Shown here: piece after piece, positions 24,776 to 33,338 of the stretch
Layout of the letters: the number at the start of each line of letters is the position of its first letter
Numbering within the stretch: position 1 is the stretch's first letter
Assembly (NCBI RefSeq): GCF_943192935.1
Contig: NZ_CALPCI010000001.1
Span: 62,001 to 126,000, forward strand
Reading direction: 5' to 3'
DNA length: 64,000 nt
From: Limosilactobacillus caecicola
GTDB lineage: Bacteria; Bacillota; Bacilli; Lactobacillales; Lactobacillaceae
Made by a program: the position numbers and the translations under genes
Notes under the pieces: model-generated
What the model was told of the DNA's origin: nothing
The model's database searches: none
What the model saw: the letters and a program-made list of their open reading frames with translations, nothing else

Positions 24776-25677
24776 AATAGTTCCTGCATCGCCGCTAATT
24801 GCCCCTGAATGGCATTGGCGGCGACTTTTATTTGCTCCGTTTCCAATGGATAAAGCGGCAAGAGAACATAATTCCCTACTCCTTGTCGCGTCAGTTGGAC
24901 GGGATAGCTGACATAGCCACCAAATTGGGGCTGCTGAACAGCGACAGAGAACGCTTCGTGACTATCAAGCAAAATTGCCTGAATGAGCCGACTTGTCCAG
25001 GCCACGAGTCCGTTCCAATCAGAACCTAATCCCCGCAGGGCGTAGAAGCCATTCATTTTGGCCTGAACTTCGAGCTCGTGGTCATCGAGCCTTTTGCCGT
25101 AAACTGGCTGGTCGATTGTCTGGCCGTTGATCCGGACTGTTGACCAAGCCGTTACCAGGGCACCATCATGTTGCCCATAGACGTAACCATCAATTGAACG
25201 GACCGATTGGTGCGCAGCAGATTGAATCGCCAGCCGCAAGCGCGCGGTATCCAGAACCGTGCCAGTACCGATGACCTGCTTGGGTTGAAGTGACCATTCC
25301 TGCTGCAGCAACGCCGTTAAAGCTTCATTCGGGTTGGCCAAGTTGACCACGACACCTTTAAAGTCGAGCGGCCGGATACGGTCAGCCAATTTGTGAACTG
25401 CTAACGCGTTCGTTGCTAACTCTCCAAAACGGTTGTTCCTTAGCTGCTCCTGCTCGCCCAGGGCAACTACCAAGATATCCAGGTTGGTGAGCGCTGACCA
25501 ATCCTGAGCGATGATGTTAGCCGTTGGCCAGGCAACCTGGAGATCATTTTGCAAGCCCACGACCCGATCAGCGGACTTGTCTAACAGCAACAACTGATCC
25601 ACCTGACGAGTAGCTAATAATTGGGCAGCTAGTGAACTTCCCACCTGACCTAACCCCAGAATACCAATTCTGCGCAT
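24772..25677 (-). CDS. Lactate/malate dehydrogenase family, L-2-hydroxyisocaproate dehydrogenase-like
   Basis: A 301-residue NAD-dependent 2-hydroxyacid dehydrogenase. The Rossmann motif is GILGLGQVGSS near residues 4-14 with an acidic end LLLLDKS. Conserved catalytic positions can be placed: Arg in NNRFGEL, Asn in NLANPNE, Asp-Arg pair in DTARLRLAI and His in YGQHDGALVTAW. The active-site loop differs from true lactate dehydrogenases, favouring larger 2-oxo acids. It converges on the LOG gene with a shared stop region and no terminator between. Confidence 0.8.
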   Translation of the reverse strand: MRRIGILGLGQVGSSLAAQLLATRQVDQLLLLDKSADRVVGLQNDLQVAWPTANIIAQDWSALTNLDILVVALGEQEQLRNNRFGELATNALAVHKLADRIRPLDFKGVVVNLANPNEALTALLQQEWSLQPKQVIGTGTVLDTARLRLAIQSAAHQSVRSIDGYVYGQHDGALVTAWSTVRINGQTIDQPVYGKRLDDHELEVQAKMNGFYALRGLGSDWNGLVAWTSRLIQAILLDSHEAFSVAVQQPQFGGYVSYPVQLTRQGVGNYVLLPLYPLETEQIKVAANAIQGQLAAMQELF

Positions 25678-25698
25678 CCGAAAATCTCCTCTCTAGTG

Positions 25699-25742
25699 AA
25701 AAGCGGTGTTGGCGACGCGTTGCGTCGTTCAACACCGCTAAT
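25699..25742. terminator. Long nested hairpin between gshA and the dehydrogenase gene
   Basis: A 10-bp outer stem (25702-25711 with 25730-25739) with a further inner 5-bp GC-rich stem. There is only a short U-stretch on the minus side. It may terminate gshA or protect its mRNA end. Confidence 0.6.
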
Positions 25743-25749
25743 TAATTGA

Positions 25750-27243
25750 TTAAACTTCTGGAAAAAGTGCCCGAAGGTATGCTTCGGGGCCATCCGGCAT
25801 TTCAATTTCGAGTTCCGGGTCCAGTTTTTCAACGTGGTCACCGTATTCGAATTCAACTTCATCATTAATGGAGACGTGAATTCCTAAAGTAATTGCGACC
25901 CGGACCAACCGCTGAACGGAAACGGAACTTCCTTCGGAAATCACGGTCAGTGGTTTGCCGGATTGGACGAGTTGTGAGAACCGGTCGTTAGCCAACTTTA
26001 GGCCAAAGGATAAGAACTTACCATCGTCAATCTTGCCAACCATTTGACCACCAATCGTCAGGTTCGGGTCTTCAATCCGCCGTTGGACAAACTTGAGGGC
26101 TAAACGGTACCGCTTAGGAGCATCGTATTCGTCACAAAAGGCCGCCAGTTTGTCAGTAAATTCAGTGGCTTCCTGCTTGACCCAGTCAAATTGTTCGGTC
26201 GGATCCTGCATGGCAACCGCCAGGTTACGTTCACGGGCGTCCGCGATCTCTTGCGGCGTGTATTCCCCCACTGGCTTTACCAGGTGGTAAACCATCACGA
26301 GTTCGATAAAGTTGAGCGTATCTTCGCTAATCCCCGCCCGGGAGAATGGATCCAGGTCAAACATCCGCATACTAATGAATTGAACCCCTTCTTCAGGAAG
26401 TTTGCGAACGTCCTCGGTCTTGCCATGGAAAGCTACTGGACCAAAGAAGTCACCACTATCAGTGTAGGTGCCATCTTCCAGGAACTTCGAATAGGTCGCC
26501 ACGTACTTGTCAAATGAATCGTAAGCCACCTGTTCATCAGGTAAATTATGGTAACCCTGTGGGCCATTCCGGAAACTCCGGACCTGGTGATCCAGATCAG
26601 GAGCAATGACATCCTTGGCCTTTGGTGGCACCGGACTGGCCCCAAAGAGGTAGGTGAAGAGCCACTGGAGGGCATAGTAGCCCAGGCCTAATTTAAAGTA
26701 GATGTAATTACGGAAAGCTGCCTCACTCTCGAATTCGTGCTGACCGAATTTTTCATAAAGCATTTTCAGCAGGTCTTCATCAAGACTGTAACCAACGTGG
26801 ACACCACCAATTAAGGCGCGTTTCACCCCAAACTTTTCGGTCATCCGTTGGTAGCGCGCCTTGGCACTTTGCTTGGTGCAGCTATCAGCCAGTTTGTCCA
26901 AATCATTCAGGTACACGGGAGTCGGTGCCAAGCTCAATGGCCATAACCGTTCCGTTTCATGAAGGGTCCCGTCCACGATCTGTTCCAAAATTTCGAGCTG
27001 ACGGACCGCCGCTTTCGCGCTGCGGACAATGATAGCGTTAAATTCCATGAGGTTATCTGCATAACCACTCGACAAGTACGGGTTGCATTCGCGGTCCCCC
27101 AAGTCCCTGGGATATGGGAAAGTGCTGGTCCGCCCGTTGGTTAAAATCCGGTGCATCTCAGTCCGCATGCCAAACCGACCTTCAAACATCAAATCGCGAA
27201 ACGCTGGTTCATGAAATGCGGTTGCTAATTCTTGCTTATCCAT
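25750..27243 (-). CDS. gshA: Glutamate-cysteine ligase
   Basis: A 497-residue ATP-dependent ligase joining glutamate and cysteine, first step of glutathione synthesis. It has the glutamate-site start FEGRFGMRTEMHRI near residues 20-33, PRDLGDRECNPYLS near 46-59, MEFNAIIVRSA near 66 and ERLWPLSLAPTP near 97. It matches the ligase half of the fused GshAB (GshF) enzymes, but no ATP-grasp glutathione synthetase half follows. The product may be gamma-glutamylcysteine itself, or GshB lies elsewhere. A DUF915 hydrolase gene lies upstream on the same strand. Confidence 0.92.
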   Translation of the reverse strand: MDKQELATAFHEPAFRDLMFEGRFGMRTEMHRILTNGRTSTFPYPRDLGDRECNPYLSSGYADNLMEFNAIIVRSAKAAVRQLEILEQIVDGTLHETERLWPLSLAPTPVYLNDLDKLADSCTKQSAKARYQRMTEKFGVKRALIGGVHVGYSLDEDLLKMLYEKFGQHEFESEAAFRNYIYFKLGLGYYALQWLFTYLFGASPVPPKAKDVIAPDLDHQVRSFRNGPQGYHNLPDEQVAYDSFDKYVATYSKFLEDGTYTDSGDFFGPVAFHGKTEDVRKLPEEGVQFISMRMFDLDPFSRAGISEDTLNFIELVMVYHLVKPVGEYTPQEIADARERNLAVAMQDPTEQFDWVKQEATEFTDKLAAFCDEYDAPKRYRLALKFVQRRIEDPNLTIGGQMVGKIDDGKFLSFGLKLANDRFSQLVQSGKPLTVISEGSSVSVQRLVRVAITLGIHVSINDEVEFEYGDHVEKLDPELEIEMPDGPEAYLRALFPEV

Positions 27244-27291
27244 CTATTTCACCTTCATCTACATCTTTTTCTCTTATCAAATTGGTTCTGA

Positions 27292-28134
27292 TTACTTCCA
27301 CAAGAAGTTGGCAATCCAAGTGTCAACTTTTTGGCTCTTGTGTAAACCAGAATGAGTGGCTTTCGCGCCCCGGAAACACTTATTTTGTACCGGAGTCTTT
27401 TGGTGACGTAAGAGGTAGTTAACCGACAACGCCGAAGCATTGGAAACTAAGCCATCCGAGTTACTACCGTCACCGAGGTTACCATAAATGTTTAAGACCT
27501 TGATTGACTTCGGAAAGCTACTGCTTAATTGCATTAATTGTTGATAGCTTGGGTAATAGCTGTTCGCTGGATACATCACGCTCGGCTTGTAATGATCTTT
27601 GGAATTCACTTTGACTTTGTTGGCCTCATCATTCAAGGAAATGACCCCATTAAATGGTCCAGCAAGGATAACAAACTTTTTCGTCGTTGGGGTGTGGCTT
27701 GGCTGGGCAGCCAAAGCTTGGTAAACCGCCACGTTACCGGCCGAGTGAGCGACAATATTGACATTGCGAACGCCTTCCTTTTGGTAGAGGTAGGTCATGG
27801 CTTTGGTAAACCAGTGCGCATTCGTCGTGGTGCTAGCTGAATTATTCAGAAAATTAATCTGCACTAACGGGTGCTTCACCTTTTGAAACTTGCCAGAAGT
27901 CTCTAGTTCTCCATTGGCCTTGACGTTAATCGTCAACACCTTTTTCGTACCAGAGTATCGCTTGCTCAAGTCGCTAATCATTGTGTCCGTAGAACCATGG
28001 GTTCCTTGCAAGCCATGCACAAAGACCGTCGGCGTCCCACCAGAATAGGTGCTCGCCGCATGCCCATTAACGCTACAAGCAACAAAGGCGACCATCAAGG
28101 CCACCAGTGTGCTAATCACTTTTTTTAATTTCAT
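27292..28134 (-). CDS. Secreted DUF915-family alpha/beta hydrolase
   Basis: A 280-residue exported hydrolase. Residues 1-26 are a signal peptide ending VNGHA. The mature part has the oxyanion-hole segment FVHGLQGT near 38-45, the nucleophile elbow VAHSAGN near 124-130 (Ser in HSAG), and late GDGSNSDGLVS and KATHSGLHKS, which could supply Asp and His. This is the DUF915 pattern of firmicutes; substrates are unknown. Single gene between LysR and gshA; no wall anchor or lipobox. Confidence 0.87.
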   Translation of the reverse strand: MKLKKVISTLVALMVAFVACSVNGHAASTYSGGTPTVFVHGLQGTHGSTDTMISDLSKRYSGTKKVLTINVKANGELETSGKFQKVKHPLVQINFLNNSASTTTNAHWFTKAMTYLYQKEGVRNVNIVAHSAGNVAVYQALAAQPSHTPTTKKFVILAGPFNGVISLNDEANKVKVNSKDHYKPSVMYPANSYYPSYQQLMQLSSSFPKSIKVLNIYGNLGDGSNSDGLVSNASALSVNYLLRHQKTPVQNKCFRGAKATHSGLHKSQKVDTWIANFLWK

Positions 28135-28230
28135 TAGTTTTTTAAATCCTTCTTAAAAATTAAGTACAGTGCTAACATACCACAAAATGATCGCGAGCAG
28201 GTAGTTTTTTTGAGAAATTCTGGCCACCGA

Positions 28231-29142
28231 TTATGAATCAGCGACGTTGGCCCCCGCTAAATGTTCTAATAAGTAGGCCTGCAGGTGGTTGAGCTGGTAG
28301 GTCCCCCGCCGTTCGGGATAAACAAATTGCAGTTGACTACGCACTTCCGGAACCAGTGGTTTCATGACCAACTGATCGTTCAAAAAGGGCGCCGCCGACC
28401 GTTTAAACAGGATGGAAACCGTATCTGGATTTGAGAGGATGCCAATCAGCGTTTCAATATGGGAACTTTGAAAGACAACGTTGGGGGTAAGGCCGCATTG
28501 TTGAAACAGTTTCACGATCGGCTCGTAAACTCCGGAACCAACTGGTAAAGACGCAATCTTCGTATCACGTAAGTCATCGATTGTGAGGTTGGTAACCCGC
28601 CGTAACGGGTTTGCAACGTTCATCAACACCATCAATTGGTCGGTCACCAAAGGCAGCTTCTGGTACTCGACCTCGCTAAAGGCCATCGTCTGCGTATCCC
28701 GCAGGATCGCCGCATCTAATTGTCCAGCTTGAAGTTGCTCGATGATCGCATCACCGTTATTTTCCTGGAGTTGAACCCGAATCCGGGGATATTGGTGGTT
28801 AAAATGATTGATGCACGAAGCAATTCCATACTGCCCCGCCACCGGAATCGTACCAATATGTAGGACATGATCCAAGTTATCCCGGTTCAGCGATAGCTCA
28901 TTCATCATTTGCTGGTACTGCAGCACCATCGCCACGGCATGCTCATAGACTACCTTGCCGCTGGGCGTGATTTTGATCTGGCGACGATTGGAAGTGTCAA
29001 CCAGTTCCACATTCAGTTCATCTTGCAGGGCACGCAGCCGTTTGGAAAAATCTGACTGTGACAAGTGAACTCGCTGAGCCGCCTTAGTAAAACTTTGCAA
29101 ACGATACAACTGAATAAACGCTTCTAAATCCGTGATCCGCAT
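28231..29142 (-). CDS. LysR-family regulator (TanR-like)
   Basis: A 303-residue LysR-type regulator. The winged helix-turn-helix is in residues 1-60 (LYRLQSFTKAAQRVHLSQSDFSKRL), followed by a linker helix and the two-lobed effector domain from about residue 90. It lies just past the terminator of the transporter-UbiX-UbiD operon, in the same direction, and is probably its regulator. The matching gene in the L. plantarum gallate system is TanR; the orthology is inferred from context. Effector likely a phenolic acid. Confidence 0.88.
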   Translation of the reverse strand: MRITDLEAFIQLYRLQSFTKAAQRVHLSQSDFSKRLRALQDELNVELVDTSNRRQIKITPSGKVVYEHAVAMVLQYQQMMNELSLNRDNLDHVLHIGTIPVAGQYGIASCINHFNHQYPRIRVQLQENNGDAIIEQLQAGQLDAAILRDTQTMAFSEVEYQKLPLVTDQLMVLMNVANPLRRVTNLTIDDLRDTKIASLPVGSGVYEPIVKLFQQCGLTPNVVFQSSHIETLIGILSNPDTVSILFKRSAAPFLNDQLVMKPLVPEVRSQLQFVYPERRGTYQLNHLQAYLLEHLAGANVADS

Positions 29143-29186
29143 TTTGACACCCCCCAGATGTTCCTTCTATTTTACAATATACGAAA

Positions 29187-29220
29187 AGCTGGGGTCAAAA
29201 TGACCCCAGCTGAAGATTTT
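29187..29220 (-). terminator. Terminator of the decarboxylase-transporter operon
   Basis: A perfect 11-bp stem (29187-29197 with 29201-29211), 3-base loop, followed on the minus strand by UUUU. It separates the transporter gene from lysR. Confidence 0.88.
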
Positions 29221-29222
29221 TA

Positions 29223-30620
29223 TTACGCTAATCCCATCACGTGGAACCAGAACATGATGACTAAGGCAATCACAAAGATGGCCGGAGTCAAAGCAAACCC
29301 TAATTTAGAAACTTGCTTTGGCGTATAGCCACCGCCGTCCATCCCGACTAACACTGCCAAGTTATGGAATGGCAGGATATAGTGCAGGTTGGTGACGGAG
29401 AAGACCAGCAGTGAAATTGCTAATGGGCTGATCCCCATTCCAGAAGTGGCCGCAATGAAGGCTGGAATCGTAATCCCCATGACAGCAATTACCGAGCCCA
29501 TGAACATGTGAATGATCATCGCAAAGATGGTAATTACGATCGCGAGCAGGTAAATGTTGTGTGGTAAGTTCCCTGGAATGACGGTCTTCGCTAACCACTT
29601 GTTCATCCCAGTATCAGCACCAACGTTCCCGATGGCCATGGCAGCCGTCAAGAAGATCAGAACGTTAATTGGTACCCCTTCCCAGGACTTGGCGGTCAAG
29701 ATTCCACCAATGACCGGCAGACTCATCAAAATGGCAACGGTCAATGTTAACCAACCAACATCAATGCCAGTAATGCTACTGGTCAACCATAAAATAATGG
29801 CCACGACAATCCAGAAAATGGTCCGCTTTTCCTTGCCATTCATCTTGCCGAGCTTGCTTTGTTCATCCTTTAATTGTTGGATATCAATTTCCAACGGCTT
29901 GTTTGGCCGGAAAACGAACATAAAGATGAACATGGTGATTAAACCGGCAACGATCATTGGCACACTCATGATTTCAAAGTAACGGACGAAACTAACGTTG
30001 ACCCCAGAATCGGCAATTGCCAACGGGTTTAACGAAGTATCCCCAGTCAGGAACACTCCAGATAGTGGACAGGACGCCGCGAAAATTGCCAAGGCTAGTT
30101 TCGACAAATCATCCTTATCCATATCAGCGGCACGACCAACGGCCACGACAACCGATAAGATCATGAAGGCCCGTGGCCATGGGTGGGGAATCAGTAACGC
30201 CAAAATCAAGGTCAGGGCGAAAATTGAGACAATCAACCCGTTCCAACTCCTGACAAAGCGAATGATGAAGGCGTAAGCAATCCGCTGGCCAACCCCCGAT
30301 TCATTCACGGCACCGGCGATTAAGTAAGCCCCCATCACCAGCCACATTGTTGACCCCGTCCATGGCTTCGAGAAGACTTGAGATGGAGTCGCCGTGTTGG
30401 TAATGATTAGCAACATCAGGAAAAGGCCCCCGACGTAGGCTGGTTGGGCAACCTGGGTCGCCCACCAAACCACCGTCATCAAACTAAGGGCCAGGTCCAT
30501 CTGCCCGGCAGAACTCAGACCACTAATTGGTGCTAAGTAGATTGCCAAAAAGACAATGATCCCACCAAAGAAGCCCAGGGTCCGTTTATTAACGTATTTT
30601 TTATCAAGAACAGTACTCAC
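29223..30620 (-). CDS. DASS-family anion transporter (GacP-like)
   Basis: A 465-residue membrane protein with about twelve hydrophobic helices, of the divalent-anion:sodium symporter (SLC13/CitT) family. Typical segments are GSTMWLVMGAYLIAGAVNES, the SLNPLAI stretch in the first repeat and FHNLAVLVGM near the end. The start is GTG, overlapping the UbiX stop by one base (TAGTG). Placed with UbiX and UbiD, it is likely to import a phenolic acid or export its decarboxylated product. GacP of L. plantarum is the suggested counterpart (inference). Confidence 0.87.
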   Translation of the reverse strand: MSTVLDKKYVNKRTLGFFGGIIVFLAIYLAPISGLSSAGQMDLALSLMTVVWWATQVAQPAYVGGLFLMLLIITNTATPSQVFSKPWTGSTMWLVMGAYLIAGAVNESGVGQRIAYAFIIRFVRSWNGLIVSIFALTLILALLIPHPWPRAFMILSVVVAVGRAADMDKDDLSKLALAIFAASCPLSGVFLTGDTSLNPLAIADSGVNVSFVRYFEIMSVPMIVAGLITMFIFMFVFRPNKPLEIDIQQLKDEQSKLGKMNGKEKRTIFWIVVAIILWLTSSITGIDVGWLTLTVAILMSLPVIGGILTAKSWEGVPINVLIFLTAAMAIGNVGADTGMNKWLAKTVIPGNLPHNIYLLAIVITIFAMIIHMFMGSVIAVMGITIPAFIAATSGMGISPLAISLLVFSVTNLHYILPFHNLAVLVGMDGGGYTPKQVSKLGFALTPAIFVIALVIMFWFHVMGLA

Positions 30621-31186
30621 TATTGATCTCCTTTCCAGCGGTGACCAACCTCATTTTGGATCCCAAACGCATCCAAAATTTTCATTGAATGGTGGTCAAC
30701 CAGATCTGAAATCGTTTGGGGATGGTTATAAAACGCTGGAATTGGTGGAATGATCTGCGCCCCAATCCGTGACAACTTCAGCAGATTTTCCAAGTGAATC
30801 TGACTCAGTGGGGTTTCGCGCGGGACGATAATCAACCGCCGCATTTCCTTGATCGTGACGTCAGCCGCACGGGTAATCAAATTGTCATCGTAGGCATTGG
30901 CAATGCTCGAGACGGTTTTCATACTGGCGGGAATCACCACCATGCCATCGGTTAAAAAGGAACCACTAGCAATGGCCGCTCCTAAGTCACGGTTGTTGTA
31001 GACATGGTCTGCCAAAGCTTCCATGTCCTTTAATGATGTCGTCGTTTCCAGTTCGAGGTTTTTCTTCGCCCAAGCACTCATCACCAGGTGGGTTTCCACA
31101 TCTGGCGCCGCAGCGAGCTTTTCTAGCAAGTTGAGGGCGTAAACCGTTCCGGAAGCTCCCGAAACACCAACCACAATTCGTTTCAT
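30620..31186 (-). CDS. UbiX-type flavin prenyltransferase (LpdB-like)
   Basis: A 188-residue flavoprotein that makes prenylated FMN, the cofactor of UbiD decarboxylases. The start MKRIVVGVSGASG is preferred over upstream in-frame starts because AGG lies 9 bases before it and the length then matches the family. Motifs: GVSGASGTVYA (FMN phosphate site), ASGSFLTDGMVVIPASMKTVSSIA near 80-105, and RRLIIVPRETPLSQIHL near 127. Gap to the decarboxylase gene is 22 bases. LpdB is the named counterpart in L. plantarum. Confidence 0.93.
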   Translation of the reverse strand: MKRIVVGVSGASGTVYALNLLEKLAAAPDVETHLVMSAWAKKNLELETTTSLKDMEALADHVYNNRDLGAAIASGSFLTDGMVVIPASMKTVSSIANAYDDNLITRAADVTIKEMRRLIIVPRETPLSQIHLENLLKLSRIGAQIIPPIPAFYNHPQTISDLVDHHSMKILDAFGIQNEVGHRWKGDQ

Positions 31187-31208
31187 ATTCATCATCCTCA
31201 ATCGATTA

Positions 31209-32684
31209 TTATTCCAGATACTTCTTCCAGTCCGGAACCTTCATAAATTGAGCACGTTCAAATTGGTCTTTCATATCAAACGGTACGGTACCGTCAATAA
31301 CCAGTTTTGAGCTCATCCCACGGAACCGAATCGACTTCGGATCGTATTGGGGACGTTCAGAAGGATCCAGTGGGTGGTTCCGCATTCCAGGAAGGACCAT
31401 GATGTCTTGGTCAGCTTGGAAACGGGTGTTCATCGTCCAAACGACATCGTTCATATCGAAAATGTCGACGTCTTCGTCTACCAGGTAGACCGTCTTCAGT
31501 TCCTTGAAAGCAGAGAAGGCTAACAAAGCGGCTTGCCGTTGGATACCTTCATCCGCTTCATTGTCCTTGTGGATTTGCATGATGGTCATCAGCTTACCAC
31601 CACCTGCAGGTGGGTTGTAAACATTGACAACCTTGCCAGGGATCGCCTTGTCAGTTAAAGCCAAAATACTTGCTTCAGTTGGCAGACCGGCCATTGAAAC
31701 GTGTTCTTCAGATGGCCCAATAACACTTTGCATAATTGGGTTATCCTTCCGGTGAGTAACGGCCGTCACCTTGATGACTTGGAGGGCTGGGTTTGCATCA
31801 CCGTCATAACCAGGGAATTCTGGCATGGCCTTACCGGTGTCCGTGTTAATGTCTTCACGAATCCGTTCGTTTGGCATAATGTAGCCTTCGATCGTGTATT
31901 CGGAACGGGCGATGGCCTTTTCATCAACGGTGACCCCATCTACAATTTCAACAGGTTGTTGACGAATGGCTCCGGCAACACCAAGTTCGTTGTAACCCAG
32001 CGGAGTTGTCGGTGGTTCAAAGGTACAACCAATCGTGATGGCCGGATCCAAACCAATGTTGATGGTAATTGGCATTGGCTTGTTGGCCTTTTCGTATTCA
32101 TCGGCAAAGTGACCGATATGACGGCCACCAGGCATAATGTAAATCCCCAGTTTGTCCTTGCCTTCGATACACATCCGGTGAATAGTAACGTCGCTTTCCT
32201 TGCCATCCATGCTGGAGCCCAAGACCACCCCACAGGTAATGTATGGGCCGGCGTCTTCCGGCGTGTTGGTTGGAGCGGCCACTAACTTCCGCAAATCAAA
32301 GTCAGGGTCAGTCGCCTTCTTTACCACTTCGTGCGCTGGTGCTTGGCTTTCATCAACGACCTTTGCCCACACTGGATTTGAAACCGCATGGTTCATGAAT
32401 TCCCCAAGGGTCTTGTAATCAGTATGGAACATCTTACCAACCCGCTTCCGGCTGGCCATTAACCCGATTAAGACCCGGGTGTCTGGGAAGCCCTTCACGT
32501 TATTAAACATCATCGTTGGCCCAAGTTTAGTTGGCCGTTCAACGGTCCCCCGGGCACCAATGTAGCGGTACACACCACAAAGTTCGGCGTCAGGGTCAAC
32601 TTCAACATCTGTTTCGTGATATTCTGCAGGATCGTCCTTGATCTCATCTAAGACCCGACGTAAATCCCATGGTTGCTCTGCCAT
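31209..32684 (-). CDS. UbiD-type decarboxylase (LpdC/gallate decarboxylase-like)
   Basis: A 491-residue prenyl-FMN-dependent non-oxidative decarboxylase. Length and layout match the LpdC group of gallate/protocatechuate decarboxylases. Visible blocks: an N-terminal domain with MFNNVKGFPDTRVLIGLMAS, the cofactor region ITINIGLDPAITIGCTFEPP near residue 210, the catalytic acidic segment SEYTIEGYIMPNERI near 272, and a C-terminal VLPGMRNHPLDPSERPQYDP near 425. First gene of the UbiD-UbiX-transporter operon. The real substrate (gallate, protocatechuate or other) cannot be set by reading. Confidence 0.9.
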   Translation of the reverse strand: MAEQPWDLRRVLDEIKDDPAEYHETDVEVDPDAELCGVYRYIGARGTVERPTKLGPTMMFNNVKGFPDTRVLIGLMASRKRVGKMFHTDYKTLGEFMNHAVSNPVWAKVVDESQAPAHEVVKKATDPDFDLRKLVAAPTNTPEDAGPYITCGVVLGSSMDGKESDVTIHRMCIEGKDKLGIYIMPGGRHIGHFADEYEKANKPMPITINIGLDPAITIGCTFEPPTTPLGYNELGVAGAIRQQPVEIVDGVTVDEKAIARSEYTIEGYIMPNERIREDINTDTGKAMPEFPGYDGDANPALQVIKVTAVTHRKDNPIMQSVIGPSEEHVSMAGLPTEASILALTDKAIPGKVVNVYNPPAGGGKLMTIMQIHKDNEADEGIQRQAALLAFSAFKELKTVYLVDEDVDIFDMNDVVWTMNTRFQADQDIMVLPGMRNHPLDPSERPQYDPKSIRFRGMSSKLVIDGTVPFDMKDQFERAQFMKVPDWKKYLE

Positions 32685-32712
32685 AAAAACATCTCCTTAA
32701 ATTGATATTTCT

Positions 32713-32777
32713 ATCTTAGCCGATTTTGAAAGCGCTTTTTATTCCTCTTTGACGAGATTCTTATTCCAAAATGGAAT
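32713..32777 (-). promoter_or_regulatory. Candidate LysR operator, cre-like site and -10 box of the decarboxylase operon
   Basis: A 15-base inverted repeat (6-base arms, 3-base spacer) at 32763-32777 contains the T-N11-A form of LysR-type sites. A TAAGAT -10-like box lies at 32713-32718 on the minus strand; its implied start point puts the palindrome centre near -65, the usual LysR position. A CcpA cre-like sequence (12 of 14 matches) at 32727-32740 overlaps the -35 region. All functional roles are predicted. Confidence 0.55.
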
Positions 32778-32837
32778 AGAAAAATGGGAGGCCGCATGAC
32801 AATTGCTTTCAAAGGGTGTGTCATTTCAGAAGCCAAT

Positions 32838-32866
32838 TTGCGACATTTTACGAAACGCGCTACATT
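32838..32866 (+). promoter_or_regulatory. Candidate promoter of the LpdD-esterase operon
   Basis: TTGCGA at 32838-32843, a 17-base spacer and TACATT at 32861-32866 form a plausible sigma-A promoter, 27 bases before the LpdD-like start codon. The same intergenic region serves the opposite decarboxylase operon. Confidence 0.5.
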
Positions 32867-32892
32867 AGCGTTAAATTAATGAGGTGATTTTC

Positions 32893-33336
32893 ATGGAAAA
32901 ATTGTTTCAAGTAACACAAGCCAACTATACCTGTCAGGCGAAGGTAATCATGGAAAACAAGGACTTAATTGTCGACATCACAGGCGGCAATGTCCCCCAC
33001 TTGGGAGTGATTGTCAGTTATGACCATAAATTGGACAAAACTGAAGAAATCAAATTTTACAGTCACAACCACCATGCTCACAAGGACTTTTACCTGGCCG
33101 AGCGCTTTGTTGATGACATCAAGGAGGTTCTTCCCGGCAGTCTCTGTGTCACCGCTGGCGTCCACGTTGATGGGATCAGCAAAAAACAAATTGAGGCCGC
33201 CTTTACCATGATGGATGATTTAGCAAAGCTGGTGCGCCAATGGCTTGAAGGCCTTGACCAAGATTACGTCGAACCACAGTACACTACGGGAATTAAGGAC
33301 CAGGACGTTGACCTGAATCCACAAAAGGAGGACTAA
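32893..33336 (+). CDS. LpdD-like protein of the UbiD decarboxylase system
   Basis: A 147-residue protein. The start MEKLFQVTQ is chosen because GAGGTGA lies 6 bases before it, although the frame has an in-frame GTG three codons upstream. The block DITGGNVPHLGVIVSY near 28-43 and the later VTAGVHVDGISKKQIE are what I associate with LpdD proteins, the third component of gallate-type decarboxylase systems, thought to help prenyl-FMN handling. It is divergent from the UbiD operon and followed after 2 bases by the esterase. Confidence 0.72.
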   Translation: MEKLFQVTQANYTCQAKVIMENKDLIVDITGGNVPHLGVIVSYDHKLDKTEEIKFYSHNHHAHKDFYLAERFVDDIKEVLPGSLCVTAGVHVDGISKKQIEAAFTMMDDLAKLVRQWLEGLDQDYVEPQYTTGIKDQDVDLNPQKED

Positions 33337-33338
33337 CG

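Noticed and set aside
31701-32285. 194-residue plus-strand frame opposite the UbiD gene
   Set aside because: Antisense shadow of a strongly conserved enzyme; no ribosome site and His/Trp/Asn-rich composition.
32792-32808. Second cre-like site near the LpdD promoter
   Set aside because: Too many mismatches to the cre consensus, including the central CG.
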